DNA of 64,000 nucleotides from Paenibacillus cremeus (GTDB taxonomy: Bacteria; Bacillota; Bacilli; Paenibacillales; NBRC-103111), in assembly GCF_007786445.1 (NCBI RefSeq), contig NZ_VNJI01000017.1, forward strand, positions 1-64,000, given 5' to 3'. The notes beneath the pieces were generated by a model, which saw only the letters and a program-made list of their open reading frames with translations, was not told the origin of the DNA and did no database searches. Below are positions 55,282-64,000 of the stretch, piece after piece. Position 1 is the stretch's first letter, and each line of letters opens with the position of its first letter. A program made the translations under genes and the position numbers.

Positions 55282-55304
55282 GTTATAAAAGAATATTGCT
55301 CACT

Positions 55305-55334
55305 TAGCCGCTTGCCAAAAGCGGCTATTTTCTT
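55305..55334 (+). terminator. Intrinsic terminator
   Basis: TAGCCGCTT, short loop, AAGCGGCTA then TTTTCTT. Probably the end of the original SDR transcript. Confidence 0.85.
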
Positions 55335-55582
55335 GGATAATTAGTGCAGAACAAGATCCAGCAGCTTGAAATATTCATTGTAGTATGCATGGGGCGTAGT
55401 ATTCGGAAACAGGGAACAACGGCAAGAGGACTGAGTAAAAGCCCGCCGCGCACAATTTTTTATTACGCTCCCATGAAAATTAAGTCTGTAGTAACAGAAA
55501 ATGGCTGCACTAAAGAGGACGCAGTTCATTCTTTTTTGAAAAGCGTCTGAAAGTTAGAGGGGGGGAGAATTCAATGCTTGGA
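55335..55582. other. Intergenic stretch left of IS110, no clear gene
   Basis: Around 250 bases. A short frame at about 55473-55550 (M-K-I-K-S-V-V-T-E-N-G-C-T-K) and the sequence GAGGGGGGGAGAATTCA-ATG-CTT-GGA-ATT-AGG-AAT at 55557-55591 (a ribosome binding site and start, discussed with the IS) are the only items of note. Confidence 0.45.
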
Positions 55583-55583
55583 A

Positions 55584-56801
55584 TTAGGAATTAGCTGCAA
55601 TAGACACTGAGTAACCTAAGCCTTCAAGTCTACGAACGGCATACTTTACTATGGACTGTTGCTTCTGTTTGTCATAGTAATCTTCATCGAGGTCAACATA
55701 TATTTCTTTACGAGTTAGAAGATAGTACGCAATCCTTAACATAGCATGAGCAACATTTATTGCTGCACGTTTTTTGCCTTTTCGAGCTGCTGTACGTCTG
55801 TACATCGCGCCGAGATAGTTCTTAGATGCTGCAACGGAATGGGCTGCTTCAACTAAAGCGGATTTTAAATACTTGTTCCCGTTTGTAGTTTTAGCGGATT
55901 TCTTCTTTCCTGCGCTTTCGTTATGTCCAGGTACCAATCCAGCCCAAGAGCATAGATGTGCCGCACTAGGGAACTGTTTCTTAATATCCGTCCCGATTTC
56001 CGCCAAAATTTGTTCAACCATTCGTATGGCTATACCAGGGATTGAATCTAAACGCTCGACATCTTCATGGAAAGATTCTATCCGCGAAGCAACTTCCTGA
56101 TCGAGCACCTCGACCTGCTCACTCAAAAAATCAATGTGAGTCAAAATGGTTTTGATCATCAGACGCTGGTGAGGATTTACATAGCCTTGAAGTGCTCTTT
56201 CGAGATCATCCTTTTTACGCTTGAGGGTGCGTCGGGCGAAGCTCGCTAGTTTTTCGGGATCATCTTCACCATCTGCAATGGCACGAAGCATGTCTCGCGA
56301 AGAAACACCCATAATGTCCGAGACCACGGAGCCAAGCTTAATATTCGCTCCTTCTAACACCTTCTGAATACGATTGTGCTGCCTGGATCTCTCTTCAATG
56401 ATGCTGCGGCGATACCGAACAAGTTCTCGAAGTTCTCGTTGATTTCGGTTGGGAATGAAGCTTGCTTTAAGTAATCCATGACGAAGAAGCTTAGCAATCC
56501 ATTCCGAATCCTTCACATCTGTTTTACGTCCAGGTAATGCCTTCATATGCTGGGCATTTACAACTAAAAACTCAATCCCTTCCGCTTCAAGCAGATTGAC
56601 GATGGGCTTCCAAAACACTCTTGTACTTTCCATTGCAACGTGAGAACATTCGTGTTGTTTAATCCAATCGATGAGTTGTAATAGATGCACTGTTTTTGTT
56701 GAAAACGTTTGGATCTCCTTTCCCATAGACGTAAGAATGCATGCAGTAATATTATCCTTGTGAATGTCCATTCCGCATGCCCGTTCAATGACAACTTCCA
56801 C
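55584..56801 (-). CDS. IS110-family transposase
   Basis: 405 residues. N-terminal DEDD RuvC-like domain (GMDIHKDNITA with Asp12, KTDVKDSEWIAKLLR further on), central helices, and the C-terminal domain with SIPGIAIRMVEQILAEIG, LCSWAGLVPGHNESAGKK and LKSALVEAAHSVAAS holding the serine. It catalyses bridge-RNA-guided recombination in the IS110 family. GTG 56801 is the probable start with GAGAGGAC about 10 bases upstream. Full length, no stops. Confidence 0.93.
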   Translation of the reverse strand: MEVVIERACGMDIHKDNITACILTSMGKEIQTFSTKTVHLLQLIDWIKQHECSHVAMESTRVFWKPIVNLLEAEGIEFLVVNAQHMKALPGRKTDVKDSEWIAKLLRHGLLKASFIPNRNQRELRELVRYRRSIIEERSRQHNRIQKVLEGANIKLGSVVSDIMGVSSRDMLRAIADGEDDPEKLASFARRTLKRKKDDLERALQGYVNPHQRLMIKTILTHIDFLSEQVEVLDQEVASRIESFHEDVERLDSIPGIAIRMVEQILAEIGTDIKKQFPSAAHLCSWAGLVPGHNESAGKKKSAKTTNGNKYLKSALVEAAHSVAASKNYLGAMYRRTAARKGKKRAAINVAHAMLRIAYYLLTRKEIYVDLDEDYYDKQKQQSIVKYAVRRLEGLGYSVSIAANS

Positions 56802-57128
56802 CTTAAATACGTCCTCTCTGCGGCTAATTAGGCAAGAGGCTGGGTGCAACAATCAGAGTAGGATTAATCTCCCATGAGTGCTTCCCAAAAGGGAGCGACA
56901 ATCTGTGATGCACCGTGATCGTTGGAGTCAGACTAACGGTTGGGCTCTAAGGCACCATAGCGCATCGACCTTCCTCTCCCAGCCGTAGTAGCAGTATTGA
57001 CAGATTCCGTATCCCATTTTCATCATCTGTGGTGCGGCGCTTGCGCTGCATGTAAGGCTAACGGGCAGTTAGCGACAGCTAGAAACATCTAATATATTGT
57101 GCTTATCGAGTTGAATGGAGGGTCTGCC
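56802..57128 (-). ncRNA. Candidate bridge-RNA region of the IS110 element
   Basis: The 327-base stretch on the 5' side of the transposase holds no gene. IS110-group elements carry their bridge (seek) RNA in exactly this non-coding end, with one loop matching the target and one the element ends. I see inverted motifs (CTCCCATGAGTGCTTCCCAAAAGGGAG near 56868-56894 and GCGGCGCTTGCGCTGC near 57034-57049) but I cannot delimit the RNA or its loops by eye. Confidence 0.4.
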
Positions 57129-57647
57129 ATGGGCATTAGGAATTATGTGATTGGAGGCGTTTCCGGCGCCGGCAAAACTACGGTCTGCAACGAATTGCAG
57201 CGGCGCGGCTACCATGCCATTCATGGTGACCGAGAATTGGCTTATCAAGGCGATCCGGAAACTGGTACCCCGACGGATGGCTTTAAACCGGAACACCACA
57301 TTTGGCATGTAGATAAAGTAAAAGCTTTGGTTGCCAATCAGGATGAGGCGGTAACATTTTTCTGCGGTGGTTCGCGGAATTTTCCCAAATTCATCGATCT
57401 CTTCGACGGCGTGTTTGTCCTTGAGGTGGACTTGGAAACCAGTCTCCGGCGGATTGATGAGCGAGTGGCACTGGACCCAACTGACTGGGGTGGCAGACCA
57501 GAGGAACGGGAAATAAGTGCGCGAATGTATCAAACGAAAGAAGGCGTTCCTAAAAACGGGTTTATAATCGACGCCACCGCACCGATCGCGCACGTCGTTG
57601 ACGAAATCCTCCATCAAATCGAAGCAAATGAACGCCAACGACAGTAA
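57129..57647 (+). CDS. Small P-loop ATPase / kinase-like protein
   Basis: 172 residues. Walker A GVSGAGKTT (10-18) next to the start, then GYHAIHGDRELAYQGDP, a FFCGGSRNF strand and R-rich lid (SLRRIDERVALDPTDWGGRPEER). It looks like shikimate/adenylate kinase-type proteins of unknown substrate, a family that begins M-x-I-R-N-Y-x-I-x-G-V-S-G. ATG 57129 has GGAGGG 6 bases upstream. The IS110 end lies at or just inside its start codon; the start and ribosome binding site may be supplied by IS DNA. Confidence 0.8.
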   Translation: MGIRNYVIGGVSGAGKTTVCNELQRRGYHAIHGDRELAYQGDPETGTPTDGFKPEHHIWHVDKVKALVANQDEAVTFFCGGSRNFPKFIDLFDGVFVLEVDLETSLRRIDERVALDPTDWGGRPEEREISARMYQTKEGVPKNGFIIDATAPIAHVVDEILHQIEANERQRQ

Positions 57648-57759
57648 CTTACGGGCGCTCAAGGACAGTCCAATACATCAGTGCACTTGGATACGAATAG
57701 GACCATCCACTACGCTTAACATTCCTGTATAGCCTAAGAAATGGGCTTTGTCAAAAAAG

Positions 57760-57822
57760 GAGCGCCTCGGTATGATGGGTTTGTCCACGGGTTCGAAACC
57801 CAACACCATCAAGGAGGCGCTC
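57760..57822 (+). ncRNA. Strong hairpin before a decayed IS110 transposase
   Basis: A perfect 9-bp stem GAGCGCCTC (57760-57768)/GAGGCGCTC (57814-57822), with an inner TGGGTTT/AAACCCA stem (57776-57782 and 57796-57802) and CCACGGGTTCG apical part. It ends five bases before the degenerate transposase start, where IS110 elements keep their bridge RNA. It may be a relic of such an RNA. Confidence 0.4.
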
Positions 57823-57827
57823 TTAAT

Positions 57828-57955
57828 ATGAAGTTTAAGCAATCAGACGGACAAAATCATGCATAGAACGAATTTCCACCTCCCATCTTGTTGTAGGCAT
57901 CGATATGGCAAAAGAAGTCCATCCTGCAAAAGTTATTAAAAACATTGATATTTAA
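57828..57955 (+). pseudogene. IS110-family transposase N-terminal remnant
   Basis: Starts M-K-F-K-Q-S-D-G-Q-N, then shifts frame after about 30 bases to I-E-R-I-S-T-S-H-L-V-V-G-I-D-M-A-K-E-V-H, the typical IS110 head with its DEDD Asp, and stops after P-A-K-V-I-K-N-I-D-I. One frameshift and truncation after 45 residues. It is a different IS110 type from the intact copy 1 kb away. Confidence 0.8.
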
Positions 57956-58015
57956 ATTGCTTTTACTATCTGGTTGCTGCACTAACGGGTACGAGTGTGA
58001 GTATAGAACTACACG

Positions 58016-58048
58016 AGGCTACCGCAGGATCAAGCGGTAGCCTATTTG
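58016..58048 (+). terminator. Intrinsic terminator
   Basis: AGGCTACCGC, loop AGGATCAA, GCGGTAGCCT then ATTTG. Lies between the IS remnant and the nuclease gene. Confidence 0.75.
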
Positions 58049-58186
58049 CTTAGCGGACAGAGGGCGGAAAAACATAAGGAGGATTAAAAAAATCTTTAGA
58101 ATCTCATTTGATAAAGGTTTTTCCTTTTAATAGTCGAATTGCTTGACTCATACCAACATAAATTTTTCATCATGGAGGGAACATCA

Positions 58187-59074
58187 ATGTGGAAAGTGTT
58201 AGGGTGGATTTTTATTCCTTACATCATGCTATTGTTCAACTGGAGTAAACTAACCCCCGCCAAAAGGTATCTAGCCATTGGTTACATCGGTATCATTTTT
58301 ATTAGCTTTATCACGATTGGGAATTCTAAGGAACAGCAAATAATTGCATCCACGCCTCCCGTCCAGCAAGTTCAAGCTACAGCAGAAACCAAACCAACGG
58401 AAGAGCCTAAAAAGGAAACTTCAGCAACCACCACTGCGCAGCCTGCGACAGGACAGGTGAAAGTCGAAGCAACTCAGCCAGCAACACCAGTGGTAAAGGC
58501 TCCTCCTAAAGAGACCGTGGAAGGCATTAATTCAGATTCTTATGATGTGGTCATGCACTTCCCTGGGGATAAATACCCCGAAACGTCCTCGCATATTTTA
58601 AGTGCGATTAAGAAGGGCGAGCCTGCAATTTGTACGATTGATAGAAAAGATGCAGATGAGCACCGAGCCAAGTCCTTAGAAGGCATCCCAACCAAGAGTG
58701 GTTATGATCGGGATGAATTCCCCATGGCAATGTGCGCCGAAGGAGGGGCAGGTGCAGATATCGCCTATGTTCATTCTTCCGATAACAGAGGTTCTGGTTC
58801 TTGGGTTGGCAATCACCTAGAAGGATACACCGATGGTACACGGATATTGTTTGTTGTCGATGGTGGGAAGGAAACATCCGTTTTAACCGCAACAAGAGAA
58901 ACACCGAAGGAGACACCGAAAGCCCCAGAACCAGCATCAACGCCTAAGTCTAATATCGTCTTCAAAAATTGTACCGATGCGAACAAAGCAGGATATTACA
59001 ATATTCATCGTGGAGAGCCAGGTTATGCGCCTAAATTGGATCGTGACAATGATGGCATAGCCTGCGAAAAATGA
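58187..59074 (+). CDS. Membrane-anchored NucA/NucB-type DNase with Excalibur domain
   Basis: 295 residues. Two N-terminal TM helices (about 4-18 and 28-45), a long Thr/Pro/Ala/Lys-rich linker (50-112), a NucA/NucB nuclease domain (118-225; [48 protein letters not shown]) and a C-terminal Excalibur calcium-binding motif (259-295; DRDNDG 285-290, two Cys). It should cut DNA outside the membrane. NucA processes DNA for uptake and NucB degrades biofilm DNA in Bacillus. ATG 58187 is chosen because GGAGGG is 7 bases upstream. It sits beside IS remnants, so transfer is possible. Confidence 0.88.
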   Translation: MWKVLGWIFIPYIMLLFNWSKLTPAKRYLAIGYIGIIFISFITIGNSKEQQIIASTPPVQQVQATAETKPTEEPKKETSATTTAQPATGQVKVEATQPATPVVKAPPKETVEGINSDSYDVVMHFPGDKYPETSSHILSAIKKGEPAICTIDRKDADEHRAKSLEGIPTKSGYDRDEFPMAMCAEGGAGADIAYVHSSDNRGSGSWVGNHLEGYTDGTRILFVVDGGKETSVLTATRETPKETPKAPEPASTPKSNIVFKNCTDANKAGYYNIHRGEPGYAPKLDRDNDGIACEK

Positions 59075-59481
59075 TAGCCATACATACCAAGGAGCTGAGT
59101 TGAAAACACGCGGCTCTTTTTTTTGATACTGTAATGCATATATGCACTCCAGTGGTACAATTGATATTACCGCAGGTTTGTACGGAGCCATCCTAAACGG
59201 GATCGTAACGTTAATATATTTTATTTATGAGTAGTGGCGGCGAGTCCGAATTTGATGCAACCCCAAATTAACTTACGGTACTATAGCGAACCGATCCAGA
59301 GCTTATTTTCATCATTGACTCAACATGTACTAATCAATCTGAGGAGTAAATATGTACACACACAATATTCACGCTTTCGAGCTTCAGCAAAATGTAAAAG
59401 ACCACGCACTTTTAGTTTCGTTACACGTTGATGAGCTAACTGGCAGAATAAAGCAATCAGAGGCTCTTTTTATGATACGAT

Positions 59482-59532
59482 TCAAAGTATATTAGCCAAC
59501 AACTTATTGAGTTGTTGGCTAATATACTTTGA
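59482..59532. repeat. Perfect 23-bp inverted repeat
   Basis: Arm 1 begins TCAAAGTATATTAGCCAACA (59482-59504), arm 2 is its exact complement (59510-59532), loop TATTG. It is too long for a simple terminator and has a T-poor flank; could be a small mobile-element relic or a strong RNA hairpin. Confidence 0.85.
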
Positions 59533-59599
59533 GTTAATTTTGAAACATTTCAATCAATTGAATTTTTTTACATTTGATGTTTTATTTTTTCAAAAATAA

Positions 59600-59630
59600 A
59601 AAAGGCGCTTCCATAAATGCGGAAGCTACC
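59600..59630 (-). terminator. Terminator of AraC gene
   Basis: GCTTCC/GGAAGC hairpin with an A-run on the left, read as T-run on the minus strand, 10 bases after the regulator stop. Confidence 0.85.
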
Positions 59631-59638
59631 CATAAAAG

Positions 59639-60556
59639 TTAAACACTTATACTTTGGTCATATTGCCTCTTAAGCCGTTTCATATCTTCTTTCGGTGGAA
59701 GACCAAACATACGGGAATATTCGCGGCTGAATTGTGATTGGCTTTCATAGCCAACACGAAATGCGACATCAGCGGCATCTGTTGATTCGGACAATAACAG
59801 GCGCCGCGCTTCTTGAAGCCTCAGTTTTTTTTGTAACTGAATCGGGCTCATAGCGGTTACCTCTTTAAAGTGCCTATGAAGTGATGAAACACTCATATTC
59901 ACTTTCTCCGCAAGCTCTTCGATCCGAAATGACTTATCAAAGTTATTCGTGATATGTTCGATAACGTCTTTTATTTGATTGGCTGAGCTACCCTCTATTG
60001 CAATTTGTTCGAGCTTAGCCCCATGATCCCCTTGCAGAACCCTATACAGAATTTCCTTCGTAAACAACGGCGCAAGCATCGGGATATCCTTCGGGTTGTC
60101 CAACAATCGAACTAATCTGATGACTGCATCCATTAAAGGCAGCTCGATAGGGCTAACAAACATCCCTCGCTTAGCGTTTTCTTTTGTCCCTGCCCGGATT
60201 TCAGAATCACGTAAAACCTCTAGGATTTGATTCGCCGTAAAATCAAGTTTAAAACCCAAATACGGAACGTCGGCAGAAGCTTCGATCACTTGGGAAGTAA
60301 CCGGCAAGTTAACGGATGAAACAAGGTAATCGGCGGGATTGTACTCATAGCGCTCCTGTGCCAGCCATACCTCTTTAGCCCCTTGAGCCACAACGCAAAA
60401 GGAAGGGTTGTAAACGCCGTAACTTGGTCCGGACACATCAGAGCGACGTATGAAAAATAAAGATGGAATAGCAGTTGCGTGAACACCATCCTCGGATACG
60501 TGATGCTCAATGAGTTTGGCAAGCTCATTTTGCTGTTTAGTTATTTCTTCCGACAT
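59639..60556 (-). CDS. AraC-family regulator (YqhC-like)
   Basis: 305 residues. N-terminal AraC_N-type sensor (SYGVYNPSFCVVAQGAKEVWL) and a C-terminal HTH pair (FRIEELAEKVNMSVSSLHRHFKEVTAMSPIQ, VAFRVGYESQSQFSREYSRMFG). This is the YqhC group, which in E. coli activates aldehyde-reductase genes upon carbonyl stress. It is divergent from an aldo-keto reductase gene, in line with such control. ATG 60556 has AAGGAGGATA just upstream. About 214 bases to the divergent gene hold the promoters. Confidence 0.9.
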   Translation of the reverse strand: MSEEITKQQNELAKLIEHHVSEDGVHATAIPSLFFIRRSDVSGPSYGVYNPSFCVVAQGAKEVWLAQERYEYNPADYLVSSVNLPVTSQVIEASADVPYLGFKLDFTANQILEVLRDSEIRAGTKENAKRGMFVSPIELPLMDAVIRLVRLLDNPKDIPMLAPLFTKEILYRVLQGDHGAKLEQIAIEGSSANQIKDVIEHITNNFDKSFRIEELAEKVNMSVSSLHRHFKEVTAMSPIQLQKKLRLQEARRLLLSESTDAADVAFRVGYESQSQFSREYSRMFGLPPKEDMKRLKRQYDQSISV

Positions 60557-60731
60557 AATATCCTCCTTATTCCTTTAATCCTAGGTTGTTTTATTATAAT
60601 GCATATTCATCTGTTTCATAGTGGTTGTGAAAGGATTGGGCAAACATTTGAGACGAATAGGCTAAGGGTTTCTAATTCATTTGTTGCATAATAAGGATGT
60701 GAAATGCGACTGATGCCTGCTTTGAATGTAA

Positions 60732-61622
<891 letters not shown>

Positions 61623-61650
61623 TGTTCTTTCTTATCAAAGTCAAATCCGA

Positions 61651-61685
61651 AAAAGGCGTGTGATCTGTGAATTCACACGCTTTTC
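61651..61685 (+). terminator. Intrinsic terminator
   Basis: AAAAGGCGTGTG pairs with CACACGCTTTT over a loop of about ten bases; follows the AKR gene. Confidence 0.85.
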
Positions 61686-61876
61686 CATTACGACAAATGG
61701 AAAAGGATGTTCTTTAGTATGTCCTAGATTCAAGTTAAAACCGAAAGTGTAATCTTCCTGAAGGGTGTAAAAGTCCCGAATGACCATTTCATAGAAGCAG
61801 CATTTCTTGAAATGCTGGTTCCACATGACGATGGGTTGAATTTTTAAACTTTATATTAAAAAAGGATGTATTCAGT

Positions 61877-62638
61877 ATGTCTAATATTCAAAATAAAGTT
61901 GTCATTATTACGGGTGCCTCAAGTGGTATCGGAGAGGCTACAGCAAAAGAACTCGCATCCAAAGGTGCGAAATTGGTTTTAGCTGCTCGTCGTGAAGATC
62001 GATTAAAAAAACTGCAAGATGAGATTCAAACTAGCGGCGGACAAGCGATTTTTAAAGTCACCGACGTAACGTCGCATGAACAAATGGAAGATCTTGCAGC
62101 GTATGCGCTTAAAGAATTTGGTCCAATCGACGTATTAGTCAATAATGCGGGCGTCATGCCACATTCGTTCCTTTATAAGAAGAAAATTGATGACTGGAAC
62201 AAAATTGATGACTGGAACAAAATGATTGACGTTAACATTAAAGGTGTTCTTTATGGCATCGCGGCAGTGCTGCCTTCGATGAGAGAACGTAAATCAGGTC
62301 ACATTATCAATCTTTCTTCCGTAGCTGGGCACTTCGTTGGGGCTGGAAGCACCGTTTATGCTGGAACGAAGTTTGCCGTACGAGCTATTTCTGAAGGACT
62401 GCGTAAAGAAGAGTACGGCAACAACATACGATCAACGATTACTTCACCAGGAGCAGTTAAGAGCGAGTTGACACAATCCATTACTGATATGGATTTAAAA
62501 CCTGGCATCGATAAATTATATGAAGATCTTGCCATAGACGCCGAAAGTATTGCCCGTGCCATTGCATATGCAATTGAACAACCATCTGATGTAGCTATTA
62601 ATGAGATGATTATTCGTCCTACATATCAAGAACGGTAA
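61877..62638 (+). CDS. Short-chain dehydrogenase/reductase with internal duplication
   Basis: 253 residues. TGASSGIG (12-19), NNAGV (89-93), catalytic Ser147/148, Tyr161 and Lys165 (SSVAG...YAGTKFAV). NAD(P)-dependent oxidoreductase, substrate unknown. A tandem 18-bp duplication adds a second K-I-D-D-W-N (103-114), in frame. The rest is normal. Confidence 0.93.
   Translation: MSNIQNKVVIITGASSGIGEATAKELASKGAKLVLAARREDRLKKLQDEIQTSGGQAIFKVTDVTSHEQMEDLAAYALKEFGPIDVLVNNAGVMPHSFLYKKKIDDWNKIDDWNKMIDVNIKGVLYGIAAVLPSMRERKSGHIINLSSVAGHFVGAGSTVYAGTKFAVRAISEGLRKEEYGNNIRSTITSPGAVKSELTQSITDMDLKPGIDKLYEDLAIDAESIARAIAYAIEQPSDVAINEMIIRPTYQER
62183..62218 (+). repeat. 18-bp tandem duplication in the SDR gene
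   Basis: AAAATTGATGACTGGAAC occurs twice in immediate succession (62183-62200, 62201-62218), giving KIDDWN-KIDDWN. SDR relatives have one copy. Confidence 0.95.
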
Positions 62639-62691
62639 TTTTTGGATAAACATGATAGAATATTAAAAATCTCTTGAAGAGGTGAATTATT

Positions 62692-63693
62692 GTGGAAATT
62701 CGTTCTTTAGGACAAACTGGATTGAAAGTAACGAATCTGTGTTTGGGCACGATGACATTCGGCAATCAGGCAGACAAAAAAAACTCTTTCGAGATTCTTG
62801 ATAAGGCGTTTGATGCCGGTGTGAATTTTATCGACACAGCAGACGTATATCCCATTGGGAGGGCTTCCTATGCTGTCGCGGGTGCAACCGAGTCTATTAT
62901 CGGGGAATGGTTAGAAGGTAAACGAGACAAAGTGGTGCTGGCATCAAAGTGTTTTGGGGCGATGGGACCTGAAGCAAATGATCGGGGGTTAAGTAGGAAG
63001 CATATCATAACCGCCGTTGAGGATAGCCTTCGCCGCCTAAAAACGGACTACTTCGATCTCTATCAAGCTCACCAATTCGACCCAAGCATACCTATGGATG
63101 AGACTTTACGTGCGTTTGATGATCTCGTTGAGCATGGCAAAGTTCGCTACATAGGTGTATCAAACTGGCGTGCTTGGCAAGTGGCAAAAGCAAATGGAAT
63201 TGCTGACAGGAAAAATTACGCCCGTTTCGTGAGTGTTCAGCCGCGCTACAATTTGTTGTTTCGGATGATTGAGGACGACTTGGTTCCGATGGCACTTGAC
63301 GAGGGGATTGGCATTATTAGTTACAACCCGCTTGCGGGAGGCATGTTGACGGGACGTTACACGAAGAATGCAAGTGTCGAAGAGGGGACTCGTTTCGGGC
63401 TCGGAAACAATGCAGGTTCGTTGTATCAGGAACGTTATTGGCAAGAGGCGCAGTTCGACGCTGTTGAACGATACCAATCTTGGTGCCGTGAACACAATTT
63501 TGATCCGGTCACGACGGCTGTGCGTTGGGTCACACAGCAACCGGGAATCACCTCCGCCATCATTGGTGCGAGTAGTCCGGAGCAATTGGATGCGAGTCTG
63601 CGTGCTGCTAAAATGAATAAATTAACGGAACAGGAGCTAACTTGGCTCGATGGACTCTGGTTTTCTTTGCCTCGTCGTCGCGAGTTTAGTTAA
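62692..63693 (+). CDS. Aldo-keto reductase (AKR11/YajO-like)
   Basis: 333 residues. Tetrad Asp48, Tyr53, Lys86, His127 (IDTADVY, LASKCFG, YQAHQFD), R-N-x-C-terminal NADP region (SAIIGASSPEQLDASL). Cytosolic reductase. GTG start 62692 after AGAGGTGAATT. 53 bases after the SDR gene, so probably one transcript with it. Confidence 0.93.
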   Translation: MEIRSLGQTGLKVTNLCLGTMTFGNQADKKNSFEILDKAFDAGVNFIDTADVYPIGRASYAVAGATESIIGEWLEGKRDKVVLASKCFGAMGPEANDRGLSRKHIITAVEDSLRRLKTDYFDLYQAHQFDPSIPMDETLRAFDDLVEHGKVRYIGVSNWRAWQVAKANGIADRKNYARFVSVQPRYNLLFRMIEDDLVPMALDEGIGIISYNPLAGGMLTGRYTKNASVEEGTRFGLGNNAGSLYQERYWQEAQFDAVERYQSWCREHNFDPVTTAVRWVTQQPGITSAIIGASSPEQLDASLRAAKMNKLTEQELTWLDGLWFSLPRRREFS

Positions 63694-63841
63694 GAGCTCT
63701 TGGGATATCCGAAAGACCACCTTCTATCACATTAGTGAGGGCGATGAATTGCACAACAACGGGTTTAACAGCTTAGTAAATATGACATTTAATGCTCTTA
63801 TTTGTATGAACCAATATTATTTGAGAGCGAGGAACAATCAA

Positions 63842-64000
63842 ATGGAATTTACGAAACTTGGAAACACCGGTTTAGATGTATCTCGAATCTGCCTTGGTTG
63901 CATGAGCTTTGGTATAGCAGAGAGGTGGCATCATCAATGGGTACTTGATGAGGAGAAAAGTCGTCCAATCATTAAAAAAGCACTTGAATTAGGTATCAAC
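63842..64000 (+). CDS. Aldo-keto reductase, partial at window edge
   Basis: 53 codons to the window edge: M-E-F-T-K-L-G-N-T-G-L-D-V-S-R-I-C-L-G-C-M-S-F-G is the AKR N-terminal strand. GAGGAACAATCA precedes ATG. A third AKR in a row; the remainder is outside the window. Confidence 0.9.
   Translation, partial: MEFTKLGNTGLDVSRICLGCMSFGIAERWHHQWVLDEEKSRPIIKKALELGIN

Larger units (their letters stand above)
55583..57145 (-). mobile_element. IS110-family insertion sequence (about 1.55 kb)
   Basis: The transposase gene (55584-56801) plus about 330 noncoding bases upstream on its strand. ATTAGGAATTA occurs at 55583-55593, where the transposase stop lies, and again at 57135-57145, which suggests the element ends. 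IS110 elements typically run 1.2-1.6 kb, lack terminal inverted repeats and usually make no target duplication, so the 11-bp match may be homology at the joints. The ends are inferred. Confidence 0.65.
59075..59638. other. 560-base intergenic region
   Basis: No gene I can defend. A 30-codon frame at 59142-59234 (ending I-V-T-L-I-Y-F-I-Y-E) is a one-helix peptide or a gene tail, without a ribosome binding site. A stem AGC...GCT with T-run (59091-59122) may end the nuclease transcript. A long perfect inverted repeat lies at 59482-59532. Confidence 0.5.

Noticed and set aside
59234-59431. 65-codon frame in the gap
   Set aside because: No RBS and no family; unlikely to be a gene.
61641-61826. 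Minus-strand 61-codon frame between AKR and SDR
   Set aside because: Starts in a terminator, no RBS and no recognisable family; possibly a gene relic.

Overview
The window looks like a chromosomal segment of a spore-forming, low-to-medium GC Firmicute, most likely Paenibacillus or a close relative. This rests on gene content and order: the yqeG-yqeH-aroE-yhbY-nadD-yqeK-rsfS-yqeM ribosome/NAD block beside comER/comEA/comEB/comEC, a leuS gene behind a T-box leader, spoVAC-spoVAD-spoVAE spore genes, an S-layer (SLH) protein, lipoprotein and Gram-positive signals, AGGAGG-type ribosome binding sites with frequent TTG/GTG starts, and many T-tailed terminator hairpins. No rRNA, tRNA or CRISPR array was seen.

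Layout. (1) 0.3-11.2 kb: scattered single genes and short pairs: a sugar-phosphate isomerase-like TIM barrel, a secreted glycerophosphodiesterase, an orphan sugar-type binding lipoprotein, an AraC regulator cotranscribed with an odd exported GH26-like/ankyrin fusion, a YdjM-type membrane hydrolase, a class I mannose-6-phosphate isomerase, a YjbR protein, a GntR regulator, and an L,D-transpeptidase behind a foldable leader. (2) 11.7-19.9 kb: an RND efflux adaptor with a Gln/Gly-rich tail, its RND pump, and a surface protein with 14 RCC1 repeats plus SLH domains. (3) 20.3-28.3 kb: a spoVA cluster with DUF1657 and DUF421 genes, similar in content to the mobile spoVA2 operon, then a MoxR/DUF58/transglutaminase operon. 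(4) 28.3-42.8 kb: the conserved yqe block, leuS and the late competence genes, with two small hydrophobic holin-like toxin genes that look like type I toxin-antitoxin loci (28.5 and 35.0 kb).

(5) 42.8-55.0 kb: comEC is cut off after about 300 codons and visibly AT-richer DNA begins. The junction has TTGAAAA-rich imperfect repeats and, about 370 bp on, a TGT-started array of spaced repeats resembling a Tn7-type transposon end. Then come a SEC-C/treble-clef zinc protein, a small acidic protein, a two-gene cassette (NA37 nucleoid-associated family protein plus a three-TM membrane protein), a complete type I restriction-modification system (hsdM-hsdS-hsdR) and an acidic unknown protein. This reads as a defence/accessory island. 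The NA37-membrane pair is the best candidate for an uncharacterised system.

(6) 55.0-64.0 kb: a patchwork of remnants and accessory genes: a broken SDR gene, an intact IS110-family element with a long noncoding end (candidate bridge RNA), a P-loop kinase, a second decayed IS110 copy preceded by a strong hairpin, a membrane-anchored NucA/NucB-Excalibur nuclease, and an AraC regulator with aldo-keto reductase and SDR genes (electrophile or carbonyl detoxification type). The rest of comEC does not reappear before the window ends, so this chromosome probably lacks a normal DNA-uptake channel unless a second copy exists elsewhere.
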